The notes under the pieces: generated by a model
Database searches by the model: none
What the model saw: the letters and a program-made list of their open reading frames with translations, nothing else
What the model was told of the DNA's origin: nothing
Shown: in pieces, positions 1-9,050 of the stretch
How positions within the stretch are numbered: position 1 is the first letter of the stretch
How the letters are laid out: each line of letters starts with the position of its first letter
Assembly: GCF_901709675.1 (NCBI RefSeq)
Contig: NC_051088.1
Coordinates: forward strand, 19,878,693 to 19,942,692
DNA from: Syngnathus acus
Lineage: Eukaryota > Chordata > Actinopteri > Syngnathiformes > Syngnathidae
Reading direction: 5' to 3'
Length of the DNA: 64,000 nucleotides
Translations under genes and position numbers: made by a program

Positions 1-410
1 GGCCATCTCTCTACTCTTTTTTTCATTTTTTTCATTAAATTGCCAGAAGTGTGATTTTAACAGTTTGAATATTGAATAGCTTCTCTTTCTCGCTTACAAT
101 GGTTGGAATTGAAGAAGTGCCTTCCACCATAAATACAACCTGATGGGGCAAATGCTTTAGTTAAATACGTGTCAAGGTCTGGAATGGCAACAATGACTGA
201 AGACCTGTAGTGAAAGCTTGACTATGTTTGTTACCATAAACTGGCTGCCCACACCTCAAAAATGCACAGAGTTGTCCTACATGCCTGGACAGTGAATTGC
301 TTGAAACCAGATTTCTGCAATGCAGTGACCACGCAAGGTTCTATGAGTGAACCTTGATTTGTTATTTCTATACCCAGTGATTTATTTAAATGACATGCGT
401 TGTATGTTTC
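1..410. other. Intergenic, nothing recognised
   Basis: AT-rich unique-looking sequence. I see no exon, repeat family or RNA gene in it. Confidence 0.5.
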
Positions 411-450
411 TATGTAATGTTACCTGTTGAGTATGTAATGTTACCTGTTG

Positions 451-452
<2 letters not shown>
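411..452. repeat. Perfect 21-bp tandem duplication
   Basis: The 21-base unit beginning TATGTAATGTTACC and ending GTTGAG occurs twice back to back (411-431 and 432-452) and runs directly into the CT microsatellite that follows. Confidence 0.9.
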
Positions 453-502
<50 letters not shown>

Positions 503-670
503 TAAAGTATGCTTTAAAAAAAAAACAGAGGTCTGTCAGTATGTCTGTCACCCCACCGTACCGCCCCCCCCCCCCCCCCCCCCTCTCTCGCTCTCTCTAG
601 ATATGAAAGTATGCTTTAAAATCTCTCTCTCTCTCTCTCTCTCTGTTTGTCGCCCCACCGGACCGCCCTT
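453..670. repeat. (CT)n / poly-C tract inside a ~100-bp local duplication
   Basis: Two copies of one arrangement lie side by side. Each has a CT-rich tract, then GATAT(T/G)AAAGTATGCTTTAAA, then a GTC(A/G)CCCCACCG(T/G)ACCGCCC block. Copy 1 covers about 453-565 and copy 2 about 585-670, separated by a poly-C run (565-583). This is a tandem duplication made unstable by slippage tracts. Reading frames through it are low-complexity and not genes. Confidence 0.8.
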
Positions 671-1449
671 ATTGTCATAAATGTGTAAGAAGAAATAAAT
701 AAGAAGCAGGCGAGCGTGACAATCGCTGCTGCATTATTTTTTAATAAGTCATCATGTCCGCTGGCAGCGAAGCAGCCATTAGTGGCCACGAGAGGCACTT
801 GTGATTGTTAACAACACAAAATCCCCCTGGCCTATATGAAATGTGATATTAAAATGATCTTTGCTTTGGAGTTAGCATAGTATTCAAATATTAAGTTTGG
901 CAAACTCAACTGTCATGTGTTGAGGTGAGTAATCGATATAATAAACAATAGGATAATCAATTCCAAAAAAGTCGCACTCTCAGAATATACCAAAATGTAC
1001 ACTGGCTGGTTTGGAGCTGCCACTTCTACCTATAGAATTGTTTTCTTTCGCCAAGATTCCCAGCCAGAGCCTACTGTGAAAAAAAGGTAGGACACAGGTA
1101 TAGTTTTGTGATTGTCTGTTCTGTTAATCCATTCTCATTATCTGGGATCAATAACATTCTATAGTCAAGCCAGTTAGCTGGTGAGATGTCAGTCCAGGAA
1201 AAAATTGCAAACAATTAGGACAAGTTACTTCACTTGTTATGTTAGTGTGAGAAGCATACAGTAAAGTAATGACAGAGCCATACACTGCCAAGATGTGCTT
1301 TATTGCCTGACTGCTTAAAGGTTGAATTTAATTTTATTTCCGTTTCTTCTCAAAGACAATGTAGTGAGTTTCATGTGATATATCATTTAGTGTGTCTCAT
1401 CATCCTCTGCGGTGATGCCCTTCTTCACAACTACTAGAACTTGAAGGTT
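671..1449. other. Intergenic, nothing recognised
   Basis: No open exon-like segment and no recognised repeat. Confidence 0.45.
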
Positions 1450-1455
1450 TGATAA

Positions 1456-1498
<43 letters not shown>

Positions 1499-1501
1499 AT
1501 A
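1450..1501. repeat. (AAAT)n microsatellite
   Basis: About 12 uninterrupted AAAT units. Confidence 0.95.
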
Positions 1502-1657
1502 TCTGAAAACAATAAAGCAATGGTTTAATTGAGAATCCAGTCCATGCATTAATGCAGATTCGCGATGCATGTTGGAGCAGGCATGCATTCAGGCGCCTGA
1601 TTTATTCATACATTTTCACAGAAGTAGAAATGCTCTATTTTCCAATACATCTATTAT

Positions 1658-2131
1658 TCAAAGATAGGACCCTGTAGACACCGTGCAACAGATTGTTGTG
1701 TTCAAAACGAATGCAAGCTTGGTGAGTGCACATGAACATGCTTTTTGAAGCTTTTGCAAACCTTGAGCTTCTTGGGCTGCTAAGCGAAATGTATTATGGG
1801 GGACAAACTTTCCCAGCACCAATTCTGCTTGCTGCAAAACCACTTGCAACAGAACACCTGGTTTGATTAAGTACTGCGTACACATCCAAAAATACGTAAG
1901 CTCCAGTAAATGCAACATGGCCATGCAATATAAAGCGAACATGGGAAATGTGACTTGTTCCCAAGCTATTACATAAGACTCATCCAGAATATAGCATTGA
2001 TCTATACAGGATGGGACCATTGGGCATTCCTGCAGCTTTTTCAGCCTTGGCGTTTCGGGACTCAGACCGGCCCATTTTAGTTGTGATTTAATGATGATGT
2101 ATGATTTTACCTTTATTAATGTATCAATCAA
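1658..2131 (-). other. Unrecognised 157-codon open frame, coding status doubtful
   Basis: An ATG-to-stop frame of 157 codons on the minus strand, without simple repeat. The product would be rich in Leu, Gln and Cys, with a hydrophobic middle (residues about 60-85) and a Gln/Ala-rich stretch (VLQQAELVLGK...LAAQEAQGLQKLQ). I do not recognise a domain. No promoter, splice or polyadenylation context is evident. A chance frame, a transposon remnant or a single exon are all possible. It stands out only because most frames of this length in the window are low-complexity or lie over repeats. Confidence 0.2.
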
Positions 2132-2339
2132 AATAGCTTACCATTCCCTTCAATGGCAATTGAATTCCATGACAAATTCTATTTGATATTGGATGTGCTA
2201 ACAAAGTCTCAATCAGTTTTCAACTGAACATGTCTGAGAACGATAGTAAACTAAAGGGGCAGGGCAAAATAGGGACCAAGAGGCAATACTGTATCCATAG
2301 CATTGGATGAAATATTTTACACTTAACAAGGCAGACTTA

Positions 2340-2622
2340 TCAAACACTTTTCAGCCAGCAAGTTTAAGCCTCACAGTTCAGAGCTGCAGGGTTCGATTCT
2401 GGCTCCAGCCTTCCTGTGTGGAGCTTGCTGGTTTCCTCCCACATTTGGAAGACATGCTTGGTAGGTCAATTGACCACTCCAAATTGTCCGTTAGTGTAAT
2501 TGTGAGTGCAAATGGTTGTCTTGCGATTGGCTGACATCCGGATCAGTGTCCCCCCGCCTACCGCCCACAGACTGCTGGGATAGGCTCGTGAGGATGAAGC
2601 GGTTCAGAAAATGGATGGATGG
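2340..2622 (+). repeat. tRNA-derived SINE, diverged copy (ATGG tail)
   Basis: It contains a Pol III B-box-like GGTTCGATTC (2390-2399) and a body shared with the 3.8, 5.5 and 54.3 kb copies (CCTTCCTGTGTGGAGCTTGC; ACATGCTTGGTAGGTCAATTG; TGCGATTGGCTG). The 3' end reads GCGGTTCAGAAA(ATGG)n. The 5' head is degenerate, so its boundary is approximate. Confidence 0.85.
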
Positions 2623-3786
2623 CTTTCCGACAATTATTACATCACTTTACTTTTCGCCATGGCTGGGCTAGCGGCTAGCAGCGCTGCATTTACAAGCCGC
2701 GAACTGCTGCATTTCGAGGCTCGTACAATGCACCACTGCAGTACTTATCTTGGCACTCTCATTACCAGCCCTCAACAGCAACAATCAATAATAAAATGCA
2801 AAGCGGTTCATCACACCATCAAATCTTATCTGTTTCTACATGTTAGTTTAACACAGTTTAATCATCTGGAACTGTGTTCTAATTAAGTAAATCGTTTTGC
2901 TTCAAAACGGGAGAGTTGCAAGTGGAGGAGCATAACCATAACAGTGAAAAACAAAGATTTGTTAAAACAGGAAGAAAAGAGGGCAACTTTCATGTTTTAC
3001 AGTGTATGGTTAAACGGCATTATGTGAGCACTTTTTAAGGTTGATTTTGAGGTGGCATTTTATACTCAGGTGCGTATTACGATTACGTATACACTGGATT
3101 TTACACACACACACATATGATTCCAATCGGGAATTCGGTTTTGATTTAAAATATGTGAAGTACATCGGACCCAATAAAATTGTTTAACTTAAAAATATAT
3201 CCTGAGACATTTTACATATCTTTGAAGAAAATGCCACTTACAGTAAAGTACAGTACCGTGTATGGAAAATAACAAGAAACTCATTGCATCTTGAACTGAG
3301 CGGTCTTCAGAATTCCACTTAATCAAACCAAAGCAAATCGATCCACTTTAAAATTGAACCATCCTTGAATCATATCATACCCGATGTATCGAGATAAGAT
3401 TTGGCTTTTACTGGAGGGATGCACACGCCTATTGGTATAGCTGGTGGTGTCTTTCGTACACTTCAAACTGGCAGTTTTTTTAAGTGAAAGCTGATGTGCA
3501 TTTTCAATTGCCTGATACATGTGGGGTGATTCATTTGTTGAATAGCAGCAAGGCCAGTGGCCCGCTCATGAAAGAGGTTTGCAAAACCGTACACCGCGCG
3601 ACGATTCAGACAGTTCAATTTCTGCTGTGTTGCTCTGTGTGCGGTTGGCCTTCTATCTTTGTGTTTAGCTTATGAAATATGTGACTTATATAAAACGTTC
3701 TGTACATGCTTTTCATATTGTTACCTCAATCTTTTTCTCTGCAATTCAATTAAAATAAATCAAGTATTTCCACTTCGATCTTTAAG
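2623..3786. other. Intergenic, nothing recognised
   Basis: No gene or repeat family identified. A short (CA)n lies at about 3104-3116. Confidence 0.45.
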
Positions 3787-4155
3787 TCAAGAACATCCAT
3801 CCATTTTCTGTACTGCTTGTCCCCACGAGGGTCACGGGCATGCTGGAGTCTATCCCTGCAGTCATCGGGCAGTAGGCGGGGGACACCCTGAACCGGTTGT
3901 CAGCCAATCGCAGGGCACACAGAGACGAGCAACCATCTACATTCGCACTCACACCTACGGGCAATTTGGAGTGCTCAATCAGCCTACCACGCATGTTTTT
4001 AGGATGTGAGAGAAAACCAGAGTTTCCGGGGAAAACCCGCGCAGACACGGGGAGAACATGCAAACCACACAGGGAGGGCTGGAGGTGGAATCGAACCCGC
4101 ATCCATCTAACTGTGAGGCGGACGTGCTGACCAGTGCCGCCACAGTCTAGAACAT
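3787..4155 (-). repeat. tRNA-derived SINE with target-site duplication
   Basis: A near full-length copy (about 350 bp) in reverse orientation. The ATGG-type tail is at the low-coordinate end (CATCCATCCATTTTCTG), and the B-box GGTTCGATTCC reads on the minus strand near 4090. The element is flanked by TCAAGAACAT (3787-3796) and TCTAGAACAT (4146-4155), a 10-bp duplication with one mismatch, as expected for target-primed retroposition. Frames reading through it are not genes. Confidence 0.9.
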
Positions 4156-5516
4156 GTTATTGAAAAGAATCAAAGTCAATACAACATGATTACGCTCAAA
4201 TCTGATTACGATCAAAACATTTTGATTTAAGCAGTTAACAACAATAAAAACCAGGCTACTACGTTTTCTTTGTGTATTTCCTTTCCATTTTTAGAGATGA
4301 ATCATTCCCCAACTAAATTAAAATCATCATTTCTTTTTGTTTTCCAAGGTGAAATGCCAGTTTGGTTGACATTGCCGCCCGTCAGTGTTGATTCATCGCT
4401 ACAGCAGTCTTATTGGGAGAAGGATGGTAGAATTATATATGGCTGAGAACATTACTCTACAGTACAGAGTCAGCCCAGAGTTAAAATCAGCCGTGATTCA
4501 TAATAAAGTTCAAATGAAAGAAGAAATGGCACTTTCCACTCTACTTTATACACTAGAACATTTTCCACTCTTCTGGGAAGTCTTTCTGGGATTCAGTTAT
4601 GCTGGGACAGGCAAATGTACCCGAGCAAGAAGTCATTCAAGAGGTCATTCAAACGCACAAATGCGTACACATCAGATAGGTCTACTGGCCTACTGTAAAT
4701 GGTCAATTTTACTAAGCCACCACCCCATTGCTTTGGCCTCATCCCTTCTCTTAAATTCATCATCTCATCTCTGCATCACCAGAACTCTACTGCCCCTGAG
4801 TATTAATTATTTGTATTGCTTGTGTTCTGATTTAGAGTCTTCTATTGGGGTTTGCAGAGATGGCACAAGGCAGACACTTCTAATCTTTCAGCACAGCCAG
4901 ATTTCAGCGTCTTTATATCATGAAGACTGTGCTGGTAAATTTGAGTAGCACAGTGAGTAGCTCAGATTGTGAGTGTGTATATTAATGATGATATTCAAAT
5001 CTAATCACATCTGAATTTTTGGGGGGCAGTACTGTGAGATAAAGGAATTTACTGATGAATTTTCATTATTCATACTCAGAGACACTAATAGCATCTAAAA
5101 CAGGCCAGATATCACAATTGGAATATCTATAACATCTATCTTAATAACATTACTGAATACCTGGGTTACTAGTCTTCCAGGGGCAAGTCGTATTTACTAT
5201 TTTAAAATCTGTATCCTTTGAGCACATTTCAGTAACTGTTGTCTCCATAGCATGCAATGTATCACATAATAGTCAATGCATGTGGGTCCACCCAAAAACA
5301 GGACACGCATTATATGATTTTTGGAAAAGCTTATTAAGCTACCACATTGCCCAATCCGCCATAAGTATTGTACTCAATTGTCCCTCCTTTTCTAAACATT
5401 GCATAGAGCGGTCCCAGATTGACACTATGAGGAACTCTGTGGAATGATATCAATTTGGCTCTCACCAGGTTAAAAACTGGTCACCTGCAAATTTAAGCCA
5501 GATATATTTCATGTAT
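4156..5516. other. Intergenic; contains a chance-like 187-codon frame
   Basis: A plus-strand frame at 4385-4948 is open for 187 codons, but the product matches nothing I recognise and has no domain pattern. Otherwise no repeat or gene is recognised. Confidence 0.45.
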
Positions 5517-5902
5517 TCCTCAACATATTCCATCCATCTATTTTCTGAACCGCCTAGTCCCCACGGGGGTCGCGGGTGTGCTGGAGTCTATCCCAGCCTT
5601 CATCGGGCAGTAGGCGGGGGACACCCTGAACCGGTTGCCAGCCAATCGCAGGGCACACAGAGACAAATAACCATTTGCACTCACACTCACACCTAGGGAC
5701 AATTTGGAGTCTTCAATCGGCCTACCAAGCATGTTTTTGGGACGTAGGAGGAAACCGGAGTGCCCGGAGAAAACCCACGCGGGCCCGGGGAGAACATGCA
5801 AACTCCACACAGGGAGGGCCGGAGGTGGAATCGAACCCGCACCCTCCTAACTGTGAGGCGGACGTGCTACCCAGTGCCCCACTGAGCCGCCCTCCTCAAC
5901 AT
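5517..5902 (-). repeat. tRNA-derived SINE, best-preserved copy, perfect 10-bp TSD
   Basis: A full-length reverse-strand copy (body about 5527-5892). On the minus strand it reads: head with GGCGGCTCAGTGG, a region like GTAGCACGTCCGCCTCAC, B-box GGTTCGATTCC, the conserved block CCTGTGTGGAGTTTGCATG, the CAGCCAATCG/CGATTGGCTG block, and an ATGG tail. It is flanked by identical TCCTCAACAT at 5517-5526 and 5893-5902. The exact duplication suggests this is one of the younger insertions in the window. Confidence 0.95.
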
Positions 5903-6186
5903 GTTGTTTTGATAAATTAAAACATGTTTGAACTTTTTCTAGCATCAGCGAGGAATTCTAGAAAGCAGATTTGATAAAACCTCTGTTTATGTTAAGCCTG
6001 AAATAAGGGAATATCCAATTTTCTAGTTCCAAGAAGTGGAAGTCAAATTCTGAGTCACTCACCATGACAACTGACTCTGTAAAGCTAACCTTCACCTTCC
6101 CAGGCTTTCTGAGAAAACCTGAGTTTATCATGCCTCTTCCTTTCTGGCGAGAGCAGGATACTTTCTTTTCTATGTATTTGATAAAG

Positions 6187-6285
6187 TATTTTACATTTTA
6201 ATGGATGGATGGATGGATGGATGGATGGATGGATGGATGGATGGATGGATGGATGGATGGATGGATGGATATATTTTACATTTTA
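6187..6285. repeat. (ATGG)n tract flanked by a 14-bp direct repeat
   Basis: About 17 ATGG units (6201-6270) lie between two identical TATTTTACATTTTA copies (6187-6200 and 6272-6285). The tract has the same sequence as the tail of the local SINE family. The simplest reading is a retroposon insertion reduced to its tail, with the flanks as target-site duplication. Confidence 0.85.
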
Positions 6286-6324
6286 TCTTGTGTGCTCTGA
6301 ATGCTTTTTATTTAATTTGCCTTT

Positions 6325-6398
6325 GTTTTCACCATAGGGAGCAGCGCTCAAATTTCGATGTACTGTGTACAACGACAATAAAGGCGATTCTGATTCTG
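6325..6398 (+). repeat. Retroposon 3' end with (GATTCT)n tail
   Basis: GGGAGCAGCGCTCAAATTTCG, followed by ACAACGACAATAAAGGCG and short GATTCT repeats, resembles the 3' terminus of a common fish non-LTR retroposon. The body is missing or beyond recognition. The LTR starting at 6404 inserted immediately after the tail. Confidence 0.6.
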
Positions 6399-6813
6399 AT
6401 ATGTGTCACGTGCTTACGCCACCTGCTACTTAACCGCGCCCCTCCTATCAACGGAATCGCCGCCACCTGTCACGTGCTCATTGAGTGCGCTATATCAGCG
6501 CAGCCAGCGCTAACCCGCTTGCCAGCCTGTCTCGTGATGCCGCTTAGCTGTCAGCCTGACTCACCTTACCAGTTTGGTACGCCTTTTGATCTGTCTGTGT
6601 AGTCCATCTGTCCGTGCAGCCGGTTACTCTTCTAGGAGTCTACCAGTCAGCAGCCAACCCGTTCCAGTGAGAAGCTCAGCAGAGTGCGATTCCACCAGGT
6701 TTGCCACCCCACTTGACAACCACACCCCAGTCCGATCGCCGTTCCCCTTTCTCCCCACAATAAAGTCTTTGTCGCTCAGCATTTGGCTGTACTGTCTGTT
6801 CTGTTACAATATG
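6399..6813 (+). mobile_element. Solo LTR (405 bp) with perfect 5-bp TSD
   Basis: The LTR runs 6404-6808, beginning TGTCACGTGC and ending CTGTTACA. It is flanked by ATATG at 6399-6403 and 6809-6813. A TATA-like CTATATCAGC lies near 6490 and a polyadenylation signal AATAAA at 6759-6764, about 45 bp before the end. No internal retrotransposon sequence or second LTR is adjacent, so this is a solo LTR or a very short non-autonomous LTR element. The family is not identified. Confidence 0.85.
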
Positions 6814-6914
6814 GAAGTTTGGTGAATTGTGATGTGGTTGTTTTTCTCTGCTCCCTGTAGGTCTGGAGGGGGACGAGTGGCTATTTTGACTGAATGATCT
6901 CAGCTTCTGTCGGT

Positions 6915-7390
6915 TGACATGACAGTACCCTAATACCCATCACTGCTCCATCAGATAACGAGGGGGACTGTGTCAATAAGAAGTCCTTCCACAGCATTTA
7001 GGTACGTTAGTGGCCGGGCTGTGTCCATGAGGCCCGGATCTATCGTGAGTATGGCCTGAGTGACAGAATTGCACGTGGTAAGTAGAGCAAAGTGTGGACA
7101 TATTTTTTTCAATGTCTATCTCCTAACCCAAGCAGAGGTAATAATTGCAGGTGAGGCCATTCAATGTGGCCCACTGCAGGACTAGAGCCTGGGTTGAGAT
7201 GGCTATTGGCATTCTCAAATCCCAGTTCCAGTGTCTGCATAAACTCAGGATCATGCCCGAGGGGTAATGCGACTTAGTGGCATGTGTTGTGCTCCAAAAT
7301 ATTGCAGCTATTACAAGAGACCCATACAATTTAATGATGATGAGAATGACCATCCCATCTATTCTGCTGATGTCCAGGGTGGAAGGGCCA
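6915..7390 (+). pseudogene. Degenerate PIF/Harbinger transposase (HARBI1-like)
   Basis: Stops and frame changes hide it from ORF calling, but frame-by-frame translation recovers family blocks in order. At about 6930-7006: TLIPITAPSDNEGDC and then VNKKSFHSI, the block after the first catalytic Asp (a GTTGAC codon pair for Val-Asp precedes it, out of frame). At about 7010-7075: WPGCVHEARIYREY and then GLSDRI, where Glu replaces the expected catalytic Asp of the VHD motif. At about 7160-7325: FNVAHCRTRAWVEM, IGILKSQFQCLHKL, a TAA stop, then CDLVACVVLQNIA. The segment between the second and third blocks is mostly deleted. Harbinger transposases are DDE nucleases acting in the nucleus; this copy cannot encode one. 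It lies about 100 bp from the solo LTR. No terminal inverted repeats or TTA-type duplication were found. Confidence 0.88.
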
Positions 7391-7399
7391 GAAAGAACA

Positions 7400-9050
7400 T
7401 TTACCAAAACGACTTTCGATAAATTAACGAAAAATAATTCCCTTTTCATTCAGTCTTTATTCCCTATAGATACAAATGCAACAAACAGTCAGTCTTGGTA
7501 CTATTGTGCAAACAATTCAAACACATTATTTTTATTATTATTAGAATTATTGTTATTAGAATCCACACAAAAACATAATCTAGAAAACGTTACTTGCATC
7601 TCTGGTTAAAAAAGAAATAAAACTGTTTTGACCAGTGTTATTATACCCATCCCAACTGTGCAGACAAGGAAATAGATTTGTGTTTTCGTGATCTGTGTGT
7701 CTGAGTCTGGCATCAATGACCATTAGTGGGGTGCAGTCAGGGGTGATGTCTCCATGCGTCTTTAGTGACCGAGGGCAACAGTGGCGTCAAATGCAAAGAT
7801 TAGATGGAATATTTTAGGTGGTGTCAAATTGATAGGTCCTCAGAGGTCCAGTGGCTGAGAATGATGTCAGGGATGATTTAAAGAATTCCGCCAAAAGACT
7901 TCAGAGTTGTTCCTTCTTGTGTATAGACGATTCTTTGCAACAATATAATTAGATGTCCTATTGGCCTCCCTCTAGTTGCAATTACAATGCCTGCGGTTTC
8001 CATTTATTGTTTTCTAACCCTGGCCACTCAATAATCCTTTTGTGGTCCTTTCTTTTTATTCTTAGTATTTTAGTCGTCGCCTCATACCTTATTCTCTTTT
8101 TCAGGCCTTCTTGTTTAAGATTAAACTGAATAAAACAAGAATCCCAATTCCCTGCCATCCTTGCTCCTTCTCATATCGGTTCATTAAAGGGGTGGGGGGA
8201 AAAAAAAACCAAATGATCTGCCTGTAAGACTCCACTGTTCAAGTAAAAATTGAACGACTGGGTATGGTGCAGCATGCTGGTATTAGTTTTGGTAGACTGA
8301 GTGCACAATGCAATGAGGATTAAAAACCCTTGGATGCAAGCCCAGAACCCATTCAGACAGGAGACAACCTGCTTCCCTACTGTCCCCATGATGACTTTAC
8401 ACTAGATGACCTGAATGCTTTAATTCCATCAAACTGCTGAGAACAAGACCTGCATGCTGAGCTTCTACGCTTTAACATCACTGCATTTGTGGTGTGAAGC
8501 ATTGAAAATCAGCTTGTCACACATTAGACAAATATGCATAACCTTCAGGTGCATTGAATGCACTATACATTACATAATGCTAAAACATGAATGTTAAGGT
8601 TTCTCCTTGGAACTAGAGTAACTTCAAACACTTTCGTATCTTTCGCAATATTTCCTCCTATGAATAAAACTACTGTGGCACTATTAGTAAACAGTCTCCT
8701 TATTCATGAGCGATTCTCATGTCTGCTTATTGGAGATCAGATTATTACCACTCCATTATACTGCTCCAGGCTCTAAAGTGGGCACATAGTTGCCAGTTTG
8801 AGTGAGATTGCCTGGAACATCATTAAACTGTTTTGAGTGATGCACATCACACAGCATGTTTTCAAAGGAGGGTGGTTGTTATGGAAAATGTGATAAATAT
8901 TTTTGTGCCCAGCGCAGGTCTAGTGTAAAGCGTGGGCTGTGGTGTGCATGGGTGGAGTTTTCGTTCTTTTGGTATTTTCGTAGACCGCGTAGATTGAAAT
9001 AGCTGTTTGTGCTGTTATGGGAGTGAATACAGCCTGATTGTTTCCCAACC
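7400..9050. other. Intergenic, nothing recognised
   Basis: AT-rich sequence with no exon-like frame or repeat family seen. Confidence 0.4.

Noticed and set aside
3659-4130. Frames across the 3.8 kb SINE, and likewise at 5.5 and 54.3 kb
   Set aside because: The same peptides (for example MLGRPIEDSKL-type) recur because the SINE recurs; they are not proteins.
4385-4948. 187-codon frame as a gene
   Set aside because: No recognisable domain, compositionally ordinary, and no splice or promoter context.
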